From positions 1-64,000 of the forward strand of contig JAIEMA010000021.1 of the NCBI GenBank assembly GCA_019752535.1: 64,000 nucleotides of DNA. Reading direction: 5' to 3'. This DNA comes from Bacteriovoracaceae bacterium (GTDB lineage Bacteria > Bdellovibrionota > Bacteriovoracia > Bacteriovoracales > Bacteriovoracaceae). The notes below the pieces were generated by a model that ran no database searches, was not told the DNA's origin, and worked only from the letters and a program-made list of their open reading frames with translations. Below, in pieces: positions 41,801 through 48,718 of the stretch (positions are counted from its first letter, which is position 1; each line of letters begins with the position of its first letter). Position numbers and translations under genes: made by a program.

Positions 41801-43116
41801 AGTTCAAACCTGAGTATAAGTTTACTCAAGAGCGAATTGATAAGTATAAAGCAGCGATTAAGAAATATGCTCTCTGTAAGAGTCTCATTGAATGTGGAGC
41901 CACAAACTACGATGGAAAACATCCGGATCCATGGGGCTTTGGTGATGTTTTTGAAACAGCTGAGACTGCAGAGATGTATGCAAACTATGTGTATCAGTTG
42001 CATTTCAACTGGAGACATCTCTCATCTCAAGCTATTGGTTACCCACTGAAGTACGCTGAAAACTATTACATGACTCTTCTGCATAATTTCAGATTGCTTA
42101 CGACTTTAAGTATTAGAAGAGGTCTTGAATTAGATGATGCGTACAATAAGTATGCTGATGATCTTGCAATTCGTCGTTCTAACTATCAGTTGAATGGAAA
42201 TCAATATGATCTCAAAACTGGTAAAGACTCGCGCAAGAAAGTGGTGAGAAGCCAACTCTATGGCAGTCTCAGAGGTTTAGGATTCCCACTCTCTGCTGAA
42301 TTTAGTGGCCTCCCATCTGGCGGTGGTTTATCTGGCGGCAGTACTGCTGATCAAGGTAGTGCTTCGAATGCTTCATTAGGGCCAATTGAATTGAATGCTC
42401 TCAATGCAGCGAAGAGACACGCGACAAGAGTGGCCAAGGATAATAAGGCTTGGAAGAATTATCAGGACCAAACAAAAGGGAATGCTGATTCAGCTCAGCG
42501 CTTAGCCTCGGCTTCAAATTTCTTTAGCAAATTGAATTCACCGACATCAAGTATTCCTGGTTTAGCTAAGCCGGGGGATACTTCTTCATACTCTGGTATT
42601 GGTGGAAAACTCTCTGGAGGTTTAGGAGCTGCAGCGAGTAGTTCTCAAGCAGCCAAGAATCGTGAAGAAGAAGACGGTAAGTCTAAGTATGGCCCTGTAG
42701 GTGATAAGAATTCAGCTGGTGCCAATGGAGGTCTTGGGGCAGGTGGTGCTGGTGCAAATGGACTTGGGGCCAATGGAAATGGCGATTCAGGCGAAGATAT
42801 TCTGAACTCACTTGGAGCAGATGGCTCAGGTGCGAATGGAGCTGGAGCTGACGGTCAAGGCAATGCCCTTGGTGACGCAGCAAGAATTACTGGTATGAAA
42901 GAAGGTGAGCTTCAAAACATGTTGGATTCTGCAGACAAAAACAAGAAAGGACTAGAGAGCGGAGACCAAGACTCACTCTTCCAGAAAGTGTCAAAAGCAT
43001 ATCTTCGAAATTTAGACCGCGTTTTAGTAAGAAAGAAATCGGCAGAACCTAAGCCAGTTAAGAAAGAAGCCATTGATAGTGAGAAAGAAAAGATAAATAA
43101 GATATTTGCTCAATAA
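38842..43116 (+). CDS. Giant Cys-rich, Gly-linked envelope protein (unrecognised)
   Basis: 1,424 residues from ATG 38842; two codons earlier is another ATG. Signal MKSLIVLAILALMMAPLNRA. Approximate layout: helical N-terminal region (30-160); Cys-rich region (163-283) with SCSNHSECASKLCVKD and CCSTKCTANKCVEKF-type repeats; Gly/Ser/Thr linker (329-370); large unrecognised domain (about 370-740); one long hydrophobic segment (746-790, WLLWLLLAIFVIATVW and AFVAIPAALLVV); a second unrecognised domain with Trp, Cys and Tyr (800-1,150); low-complexity Ser/Gly and Gly-Ala-Asn tail (1,160-1,345); basic end. It spans the inner membrane with large parts outside. I know no family with this order. A strong terminator follows. 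Confidence 0.8.
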   Translation: MKSLIVLAILALMMAPLNRAEAQSGSINRDGAFAQIQSNSGQMLNGLFSGDFGKDEFAQTLSSLTEDLYRSGFISLSQLNSKLGEISNCVAAQTAYQNAGTIGNLADRNAKCTVAINYQGLKANKPACVQANQVLSGAECCTNLVTMVSQTLEASTAGKKSNESCSNHSECASKLCVKDEGASAGICAPVLTCKPVIPINGECGPENPNCAPGSVCRPQDVGLGGVTCKPLTAACGGNTECCSTKCTANKCVEKFICEACINEGQKPTGQLQCCRGLIKDLDGICILEMPPFILPSASSAIRDFWKTIVRNINPLPAAQAMVPVEFEQVDGGSGGSGGSSGTGGTSGTGGTSGTGTTGGTTGGGDNGGITSTNQSGSTSQGTSTFGSDDALTIAQLDMIEGEISKILDIKDRNVRKQKLLAVYELRKKMAADNAAAAKAGQPVGKTFTQEEYVKRYNIPAITPKGRSNVETCEFNTVKDNWIDSSNLMRNADLFVRSFEVSFSGKGTQDTWHLLDANGKPHAKNLYSRGKYIANEVRDNRNDQRDQLKYLDMIMSCQCIYAFGPEKFSADKQTFFYSKCTGNPTNKICTDGDRRNQLKLPDSAEPEFQNGDEFPNYVAMYLAKLNKMQGQGGKVDGDVTNLDSSAAGINHEEVLVRWLKLRSCNQTDVFIDVEKVETEVQSMVEDLNRAKKVNPTLKAYWDARLNQMSANEVPEDIVNMFRKDQDKDTWFRGYIHTESKVHEWTKKVMGWLLWLLLAIFVIATVWVAIVAVAFVAIPAALLVVTIGIAINGTGGAKPSGVQVLEKFSRYFPDVKIEDRLVEKRTCGFLGLFKCTTWYRILHWPAFSNNPGMQQMIPWVKREGRTCEGTYSLVSSYSGVAANPCSGPFKGTMCARSFFYAQPDAAIANKADFASWKPLMADNMLMDPVFPEFYGEQMNFNNGWIEALKEGFISKGCPWVNKIGKASTKPQDKLYFFPQFDKYLSSNGEFKPEYKFTQERIDKYKAAIKKYALCKSLIECGATNYDGKHPDPWGFGDVFETAETAEMYANYVYQLHFNWRHLSSQAIGYPLKYAENYYMTLLHNFRLLTTLSIRRGLELDDAYNKYADDLAIRRSNYQLNGNQYDLKTGKDSRKKVVRSQLYGSLRGLGFPLSAEFSGLPSGGGLSGGSTADQGSASNASLGPIELNALNAAKRHATRVAKDNKAWKNYQDQTKGNADSAQRLASASNFFSKLNSPTSSIPGLAKPGDTSSYSGIGGKLSGGLGAAASSSQAAKNREEEDGKSKYGPVGDKNSAGANGGLGAGGAGANGLGANGNGDSGEDILNSLGADGSGANGAGADGQGNALGDAARITGMKEGELQNMLDSADKNKKGLESGDQDSLFQKVSKAYLRNLDRVLVRKKSAEPKPVKKEAIDSEKEKINKIFAQ
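42710..42870 (+). repeat. Degenerate repeats coding Gly-Ala-Asn-Gly tail
   Basis: In-frame repeats of GGTGCCAATGGA-like units encode GANG/GAGAN/GADG motifs in the tail of the giant protein. Synonymous differences show they are old. Confidence 0.7.
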
Positions 43117-43122
43117 AACTCA

Positions 43123-43156
43123 AAAAAAATCCGGCCTTAGGGCCGGCTTTTTTTTT
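43123..43156. terminator. Bidirectional intrinsic terminator
   Basis: Stem CCGGCC / GGCCGG around a TTAG loop, with A-runs to the left and T-runs to the right. It ends the giant protein gene and the convergent phoD gene. Confidence 0.93.
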
Positions 43157-44501
43157 ATCTTCTGCGAAAGCGAGCTCTCCTGTAACGTCTGCGTCTCTGT
43201 CTCTTTTCAATCGTAAAGTCTTTCAACGCTTCAGTCGTCAGTGAGAAGACACGATTAAAAAGCAGCTCATTGTTTTGATTAAAACTCTTTAAATCGATAT
43301 CCCAACTTGAATCCTTAAGTTCTGCTTCAATCAGCATGAAGTTTAAGGAATCATCCCTTGAAATGACTCTCCAAGGATTGGGATCAATATTGCCACGACC
43401 AGAGTACAACTTTCCATGGAGGGGACTTGTTGTAATCTCAAAGCTTAATTGGCCTAAAAGGGCTCTTGGGAATTGCATGACTTCAGTCAAATGACGATCA
43501 CCAGAGATGAAAACAAAGGGTGTCTGAATCTCTTTTAAGCGTTTGATGAATTTCTCAAAATCTTGTGGATGATTGCCTTCGAATGAATCAAATTTATGAT
43601 AGCCCCCAAAAAATTGATCACCAGAAATAATCCATGTCGGAAGCTGTGCCTTTTGAAAGTCATCAAACAGCCAGTTCATCTGCTCTTCGCCAAAGTGAGT
43701 TCCATCCAATTTTCCAGAGTCTCTAAAACTGCGATCATCTAAGAAGCTAAAATGCATGCCTCTTAGCGCCAGCCTACTGGACACTCCAGGACCAGTGATC
43801 AAGTTGTCATTGGGATAAAAGGGCATAAAAAATGATTTAAATATTTCTTGAGATTCTTTTTTGAGAGAGTAGGTGGTGCCACCATCTTTTTGGCCATAAT
43901 CATTGTCATCCCAAATGGCTTGAACCGGGATAAGTGTTTTGAAGCGATAGAGATCTATTGATTCTCTCGTTTCAACATATCTCTCCCATAACTTTTCCTC
44001 TGATGTAATTTCACCTTCCCCTTGAACTGCATAGACGTTATCACCTATAAGGAAGATCCACTCAGGTTTTTGAGATTCGATACTTTTCCATGTTTTTGAC
44101 TGCTCCTCAGAGACTCTCACATCCGCACAGGAGCCTACGATAAACTTAAGTTTCTCGCCCGTGTTTGAAAAGAGATGAAAAATTCTGCGATCAAGGATGG
44201 AGCCATTGCCCTCAACAACAAACTGATAATCTCCTTCGAGTTTTGTTAAGTTAGAGTAGCGCACATGATGCATGACCCGGTCTGAATAATCTTTTTGGGA
44301 GATTTGACTTTCACTCGGCTCAAGCGTTTCTCCTGAAGGTGTGATGACAACAAAGCGAGCGGTGACTCCTTTTTTGAGGAGTACATTAAACTCTGTCGTG
44401 CTCTCAGTCGTTGAGAGCTGCAAGATACTCAATCCAGTTGAATGCTTTTTTAGTGGGTGAGCACAACTCGCTAGAATTAAAAATATAAATAGGAATTTCA
44501 T
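43155..44501 (-). CDS. PhoD-like phosphodiesterase/alkaline phosphatase lipoprotein
   Basis: 448 residues. Lipoprotein signal MKFLFIFLILASCAHP with lipobox LASC. PhoD marks: LKFIVGSCADVRVSEE, WIFLIGDNVYAVQGEG, VQAIWDDNDYGQKDGG (metal ligands) and FVFISGDRHLTEVMQF. It should hydrolyse phosphodiesters or monoesters outside the inner membrane, with Ca/Fe as in B. subtilis PhoD. The extreme C-terminus is an Arg-rich tail, KRQRRRRYRRARFRRR, not part of the family. It overlaps the upstream sugar-dehydrogenase-like gene by four bases. Confidence 0.9.
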   Translation of the reverse strand: MKFLFIFLILASCAHPLKKHSTGLSILQLSTTESTTEFNVLLKKGVTARFVVITPSGETLEPSESQISQKDYSDRVMHHVRYSNLTKLEGDYQFVVEGNGSILDRRIFHLFSNTGEKLKFIVGSCADVRVSEEQSKTWKSIESQKPEWIFLIGDNVYAVQGEGEITSEEKLWERYVETRESIDLYRFKTLIPVQAIWDDNDYGQKDGGTTYSLKKESQEIFKSFFMPFYPNDNLITGPGVSSRLALRGMHFSFLDDRSFRDSGKLDGTHFGEEQMNWLFDDFQKAQLPTWIISGDQFFGGYHKFDSFEGNHPQDFEKFIKRLKEIQTPFVFISGDRHLTEVMQFPRALLGQLSFEITTSPLHGKLYSGRGNIDPNPWRVISRDDSLNFMLIEAELKDSSWDIDLKSFNQNNELLFNRVFSLTTEALKDFTIEKRQRRRRYRRARFRRR

Positions 44502-45583
44502 TTTATCATCTCAACTTTCCAAATTTTCCCACCATGATCATCTGACACAAGGAGAGAGCCATCTTTTAAGAAAAGCAGATCGGCCGGTCTTCCATAAACA
44601 ACCGGCTCTTTTAAGAAGCCAGTCAAGAAAGGTTTAAGAGGTCCTACTTTTTTCTCTTTATCAAGGCAGCCGATTTCAACAGCATATCCTACTTTCTTTG
44701 ATCGATTCCAAGAGCCATGAAGGGAGACAAAGAAGCAGCCTGGATACTTTTTGGCCATCGCTCCTGTGATGAATCGGATTCCAACCGGAGCACTGTGAGC
44801 TTGAATCTCTCCTACAGGATAGACAGAAACCAACCCTTTTGGTTTTTGATGATAGAAGTGGGGGTCTTTCACCTTACTTGCGTGTTCAAACGGAAAGCCA
44901 TAATGAGCGCCCGCTTTTAGAATATTGATCTCATCAGGTGGAAGATTATCTCCCATCATATCTCGACCATGTTCTGTGAACCACAGCTCTTTTGTTTGGG
45001 GATTGAAATCAAAACCAGTGGTGTTGCGAATGCCAGTCGCTAAAGTTTCAAAATTTTTGCCATCCAAACTCATCCTATTCAGGGTGCCGTAGGGAGAATC
45101 TGGTAAGCAAATGTTGCAGGGAGCACCAATCGGGAAATAAAGCTTTTGATCCGGGCCGATGGCTAAATATTTCCAACCATGATGGGTATCTTTGGGGAGT
45201 CCTTCTTTTAAGGTGATCATTTTCACCTTCTCTTTTTTGCTCATGACTTGATCAATATTTCGGATAACCGAAATTCTAGAAATTTCTGCAATAAAGAGAT
45301 CGCCTTGGTGCCACAAAACACCACTTGGATAATTCAAATCTTTCATCACTACAGTCGATTGACCGTTTTTGATTAAATGGATCGCTCCACCCTCCATACT
45401 TCCCACATACAGGTTTCCGCTATCAGAGAGAGTCATTTGCCTTGCATTAACAGCAGCGCCATAGAGAGAAACTTTAAATCCCTCAGGGGCTTGGGGAAGA
45501 AAAGGAGCCTCCTCACTTCTTGCAGTAGGGGCAATCGTGAGAAGAATTAAAAGTATCACTAATCTTTTTAAGTCGCTCGACAT
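44498..45583 (-). CDS. Sorbosone/glucose dehydrogenase-like six-bladed propeller protein
   Basis: 361 residues with a signal (LVILLILLTIAPTARSEE). Motifs: FKVSLYGAAVNARQMTLSDS, YFPIGAPCNICLPDSPYGTL, GFDFNPQTKELWFTEHGRDMM and GDNLPPDEINILKAGAHYGF, FVSLHGSWNRSKKVGY. These are the PQQ-dependent soluble glucose/sorbosone dehydrogenase signatures, with the ligand-binding His and Arg region present. The true cofactor and sugar are unknown. It lies directly upstream of phoD in one operon; both products should be exported. Confidence 0.85.
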   Translation of the reverse strand: MSSDLKRLVILLILLTIAPTARSEEAPFLPQAPEGFKVSLYGAAVNARQMTLSDSGNLYVGSMEGGAIHLIKNGQSTVVMKDLNYPSGVLWHQGDLFIAEISRISVIRNIDQVMSKKEKVKMITLKEGLPKDTHHGWKYLAIGPDQKLYFPIGAPCNICLPDSPYGTLNRMSLDGKNFETLATGIRNTTGFDFNPQTKELWFTEHGRDMMGDNLPPDEINILKAGAHYGFPFEHASKVKDPHFYHQKPKGLVSVYPVGEIQAHSAPVGIRFITGAMAKKYPGCFFVSLHGSWNRSKKVGYAVEIGCLDKEKKVGPLKPFLTGFLKEPVVYGRPADLLFLKDGSLLVSDDHGGKIWKVEMIK

Positions 45584-45614
45584 ACAATAAACTCACAAGT
45601 CGGAGGTTTTTATT

Positions 45615-46304
45615 ATGGCAGGGCCAGGAAAGAGACACGCATTCATTTTAGGTGGCACAGGGGCCGTAGGACAACAGCTTTTGCGTCATTTGGTAGACTC
45701 AGATAAGTTTACAAAAATTCATGCGCCGACACGTCGTCCCTTAGGCATTGAGCATAAAAAAATTATTCCTCACGAATATTCTGAATTCTTTAAGCCATGG
45801 CAGCTCGATGTGGCCGTGAATGACTTCTTTTACTGCTTTGGATCGACTCTCAAAAAAGCGGGCGATCATGATAAATTTAGAGAAATTGAGCTTCATACGG
45901 CCCATGAAGCCCTAGTGGTGGCCAAGCAAACAGGCGTGCGCAGATTTTATCTTGTGAGCTCTCAAGGTGTATCCCCACAGTCGATGGTTTTTTATTTACG
46001 TGTTAAAGCAGAAGTCGAAAAAATTCTTAAGGACCACTATTTTCAGGCTTTCTTTATTTATAGGCCCTCACTTCTTTTATCTCCAAGACCTGAAGTGAGA
46101 ATGGGGGAGCTTATTGCTCAGAAATTATTAAAGCCCTTAACGGCCCCTCTTCAAAGATACCTCCCTTCAAAGGCGCCAGTTCAGGCCGATCAAGTGGCCA
46201 GGGCCATGCTGACTGATGCCATCAAAGGGGATGAGGGATTATTTATTCGTGAGAATAGACAAATAATTGAATTAGCGAATTTTATCAAACAACTCAAATC
46301 CTAG
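45615..46304 (+). CDS. Atypical short-chain dehydrogenase (HTATIP2/YbjT-like, NAD(P)-binding)
   Basis: 229 residues. Rossmann motif FILGGTGAVGQQLLRHLVDS near residues 10-30. A VVAKQTGVRRFYLVSSQGVS strand with VSSQG and later YLRVKAEVEKIL (Tyr-x3-Lys) fit the SDR-atypical family including human TIP30 and bacterial oxidoreductases. Substrate unknown; some relatives bind NADP without turnover. It is divergent from the sorbosone-like gene over 31 bp. The 3' end overlaps maf by 33 bp. Confidence 0.85.
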   Translation: MAGPGKRHAFILGGTGAVGQQLLRHLVDSDKFTKIHAPTRRPLGIEHKKIIPHEYSEFFKPWQLDVAVNDFFYCFGSTLKKAGDHDKFREIELHTAHEALVVAKQTGVRRFYLVSSQGVSPQSMVFYLRVKAEVEKILKDHYFQAFFIYRPSLLLSPRPEVRMGELIAQKLLKPLTAPLQRYLPSKAPVQADQVARAMLTDAIKGDEGLFIRENRQIIELANFIKQLKS

Positions 46305-46865
46305 ATTCAACAATTCATTTTGCAATCTCATCAGAGGGAGACCGACGATCGCGTCATGATCTCCTCCCTCAATCGATTCAAAAAGTTTGATCCCACGCGA
46401 TTCAAGTTTGTACGAGCCCGCACAATCAAGTGGCTCATCCAGTTCAATATATTCTTTTGCTTGATTAAAATTTAAGGGACGCATTTTAAGTTTCACCGTT
46501 TCGACAAAACCAGTATCAATTCCAGGTCCTAAAAGATGAACCGCGCAATGGAGTTCATGCGTTTGATTTTGAAGTTTCAAAAGTTGTGAGATGCCAAACT
46601 CAATACTGCCGGGCTTACTTAAAATTTGATTTTCAAGAGCGACAACTTGATCGCCGCCAATAATGAGATGGCCAGGAAATCGCTTAGAGACTTCTAAGGC
46701 TTTCTCTCTTGCAAGCGCACGGGCCACATCGATAGGTTTGAATTGAGAGAGTTTATAGGATGATTCCTCAACAAGTGGTTTCTCACAAGTGAAGGGATAG
46801 TGCAGACGCTCAAGTAATTTTTTTCTATAGACGGAAGTGCTGGCCAAGATAAGAGGTAATTTCAT
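46272..46865 (-). CDS. Maf-family nucleotide pyrophosphatase (YceF type)
   Basis: 197 residues. LPLILASTSVYRKKLLERLH is the Maf N-terminal signature (S-T-S...R). LIIGGDQVVALENQILSKPG includes the catalytic Asp. CAGSYKLESRGIKLFESIEG and HDAIVGLPLMRLQNEL end the core. The YceF subgroup hydrolyses 7-methyl-GTP; canonical Maf prefers dTTP/UTP. The N-terminal LASTSVYR with the cysteine-bearing strand FTCEKPLVEES favours YceF. Its start overlaps the stop of the next upstream gene (ATGA). Confidence 0.88.
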   Translation of the reverse strand: MKLPLILASTSVYRKKLLERLHYPFTCEKPLVEESSYKLSQFKPIDVARALAREKALEVSKRFPGHLIIGGDQVVALENQILSKPGSIEFGISQLLKLQNQTHELHCAVHLLGPGIDTGFVETVKLKMRPLNFNQAKEYIELDEPLDCAGSYKLESRGIKLFESIEGGDHDAIVGLPLMRLQNELLNLGFELFDKIR

Positions 46866-47185
46866 TTATTGATTTTTTCCCAAATTTTTAAACACATGAA
46901 TCGATCTTCTTCGAGCTCCCACCATGGGAAATCTAAAATCCGATCTCTGGCCGGTGAGCTATTGACTCCTGCGGCTTGGCAGCTTTTACAGAGAGTCATG
47001 GTATAAAACTTTCTATAAAAAGTGTGAATGAGCTGCTTTCGGGCTTCTTTGTCGCCTTGAGTCTCTTTAAAACTTTTCACTAGTCTTCTCGCCAGTGCAC
47101 CTAACTGTTCATTCAAACGCTTGCTGTGGGGATTTTCAAAATCGAGACCCCAATCAGCAGGAATATTTGGATTATCCAGTGACAT
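46862..47185 (-). CDS. Hypothetical protein, likely translationally coupled to maf
   Basis: 107 residues from ATG 47185, preceded by GGAGAGAG; an ATG six codons earlier lacks such a site. The chain is helical and charged with Trp-rich patches (PADWGLDFENP, FPWWELEEDRFMCLKIWEK) and a CKSCQAAG (CxxC) pair. No membrane segment. No recognised family. Overlaps maf by four bases. Confidence 0.75.
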   Translation of the reverse strand: MSLDNPNIPADWGLDFENPHSKRLNEQLGALARRLVKSFKETQGDKEARKQLIHTFYRKFYTMTLCKSCQAAGVNSSPARDRILDFPWWELEEDRFMCLKIWEKINK

Positions 47186-47257
47186 CAATCTCTCTCCATT
47201 CATTGCCCTATAAGCTTGCGCTAGTTTATACTAAAAGTCATCACACGGGAGCAGACT

Positions 47258-47776
47258 ATGCCAATCCATCCTTATTTAAATTATAAACATGAATTTGGTG
47301 TGGGAGTTTATATCGCACCTGGAGTCCAAATTGTGGGACGTGCTATCTTTGGTGATCATGTCTCTATCTGGCACAATTCGGTGGTGCGTGCGGACGTGAA
47401 TTTCATTCGTATTGGCGAAAACACGAACGTCCAAGATTTAAGCATGCTGCATGTAACGGAGAGAAATTCTCTGACAATTGGAAAAAATGTGAGTATCGGT
47501 CACAGTGTGGTCATGCATGGATGCACTGTGGGCGATTCATGTTTGATCGGCATGGGGGCCATCATTTTAGATGGCGCCGTGATTGGTGAAAACTGTGTGG
47601 TTGCCGCTGGAACGGTCGTCCCTCCAGGGAAGACTTATCCGCCTGGCAGTATGATAATGGGGAATCCGGCCAAGCTTACTCGTCCCCTTACTGAAGAAGA
47701 GAGAGTGGGATACGGAAATCACTATAAGTCTTATGTGGGATATAAAGATCAGTATCTAAAGCAAGCTAGCAGCTGA
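47258..47776 (+). CDS. Gamma-carbonic anhydrase family protein
   Basis: 172 residues, left-handed beta-helix of hexapeptide repeats (VGRAIFGDHVSIWHNSVVRA, IGENTNVQDLSML, IGKNVSIGHSVVM, VGDSCLIGMGAIILDGAVIG). The zinc ligands are H65, H82 and H87, with H82-x4-H87 as in Cam and YrdA, and SMLHV supplies the first. It may interconvert CO2 and bicarbonate; some YrdA-like members show no activity. The start has GGGAGCAG before it. It is divergent from the maf operon. Confidence 0.92.
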   Translation: MPIHPYLNYKHEFGVGVYIAPGVQIVGRAIFGDHVSIWHNSVVRADVNFIRIGENTNVQDLSMLHVTERNSLTIGKNVSIGHSVVMHGCTVGDSCLIGMGAIILDGAVIGENCVVAAGTVVPPGKTYPPGSMIMGNPAKLTRPLTEEERVGYGNHYKSYVGYKDQYLKQASS

Positions 47777-48397
47777 TTGAAGATCAAGTGAATCAATGGA
47801 TTGAGATCGACGATACAACGTATCTGAGAGAATAAATTCTTTCATACTCAGTGGCCCAAAGATGGCCTGAATTTTTATCACCAATTGATCAAACGTTTGA
47901 TTGTTATAGCTTAAGAGAAGTTCTTGAGAGGTTTGTAGATTCAATTTGAAATGAAGCTTCCTTATATCTGCCTTACTGCCACTTCCCATGAGTCTGTGAA
48001 ATCGAATCTCTCCCAAATATTGAGGAGCAGCTCCTGTGACTTTTAGACTGACCAGATTTCCTTCTCGAATAAATCCTCTCGCGATAGAGGGAAGTTGGTT
48101 TTGACTGATAAGCGGGTAGGGTGATTTAAATTTTTGAATCTGTTCACTGATTTGGATGTCACCATTTCTATCTCTTATGACAAAGCGCTCGATTTCAATA
48201 TTCGAAGCTGCAACACCAATGCATAAAGTAAGATCGATCTTTTTTATGGCCGTCGTCGCAGTGATTTTTACTCCTCGAGACCAGTTTAAATTTTTAAACT
48301 TTGCCTCTAAGGCATGGGCGCCACAAGAGACATCACCGGCCGCCCAAGAGCTGGGGGCAAGGAGAGAGAGAAGCAAAAGTGAGAAGATAAATTTCAT
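47756..48397 (-). CDS. Secreted protein of unknown function
   Basis: 213 residues with signal peptide MKFIFSLLLLSLLAPSSWAA. The mature chain is beta-rich (KIDLTLCIGVAASNIEIERF, LVSLKVTGAAPQYLGEIRFH) with two cysteines near the N-terminus (GDVSCGAH, LTLCIG). No motif recognised. Likely periplasmic. The end overlaps the gamma-carbonic anhydrase gene by 21 bp (convergent). Confidence 0.75.
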   Translation of the reverse strand: MKFIFSLLLLSLLAPSSWAAGDVSCGAHALEAKFKNLNWSRGVKITATTAIKKIDLTLCIGVAASNIEIERFVIRDRNGDIQISEQIQKFKSPYPLISQNQLPSIARGFIREGNLVSLKVTGAAPQYLGEIRFHRLMGSGSKADIRKLHFKLNLQTSQELLLSYNNQTFDQLVIKIQAIFGPLSMKEFILSDTLYRRSQSIDSLDLQSAASLL

Positions 48398-48447
48398 GAC
48401 TCATTTTAGTCATGGCCTGACAAAATCATGGTCAGGGAGAGTAAAAC

Positions 48448-48600
48448 TTACCTGAAAATTTGTATATTGATGCTTGGGTTCGCTCCGTAAGATTGAGAGA
48501 CCGCGATTTTTCTCTCTGGCTCACTACCTTTTAAGCGCTCTCTGGTCCCAGCACAAGAAATACAACCTAGGGCCATCACAAGAAATAGAATGGGCTTCAT
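48448..48600 (-). CDS. Small lipoprotein
   Basis: 50 residues from ATG 48600, which follows GGAGG. The signal MKPILFLVMALGCISC ends in lipobox CISC, so the lipidated Cys is residue 16. The mature tail is charged (GTRERLKGSEPERKIAVSQS). An upstream ATG would add 11 residues with no ribosome site. It is probably anchored to a membrane. Function unknown. Confidence 0.75.
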   Translation of the reverse strand: MKPILFLVMALGCISCAGTRERLKGSEPERKIAVSQSYGANPSINIQIFR

Positions 48601-48679
48601 GCCAACCTCCTGGTCCTGAATCTTAGTATCCAAGGCTCATGCCAAAAGGGGGATTGAGATATTGGGGGCTTAGGAAGCT

Positions 48680-48706
48680 CTAGAGGAGACAAAATGTCTC
48701 CCCTAG
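48680..48706 (-). terminator. Hairpin after speA (no T-run)
   Basis: CTAG, one mismatch, then GGAGACA paired with TGTCTCC around a 3-base loop, closing again with CTAG. It begins 13 bases downstream of the speA stop codon. The lack of a T-run on this strand means Rho-independent termination is uncertain; it may protect the 3' end. Confidence 0.55.
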
Positions 48707-48718
48707 GGCCATTGAAGG

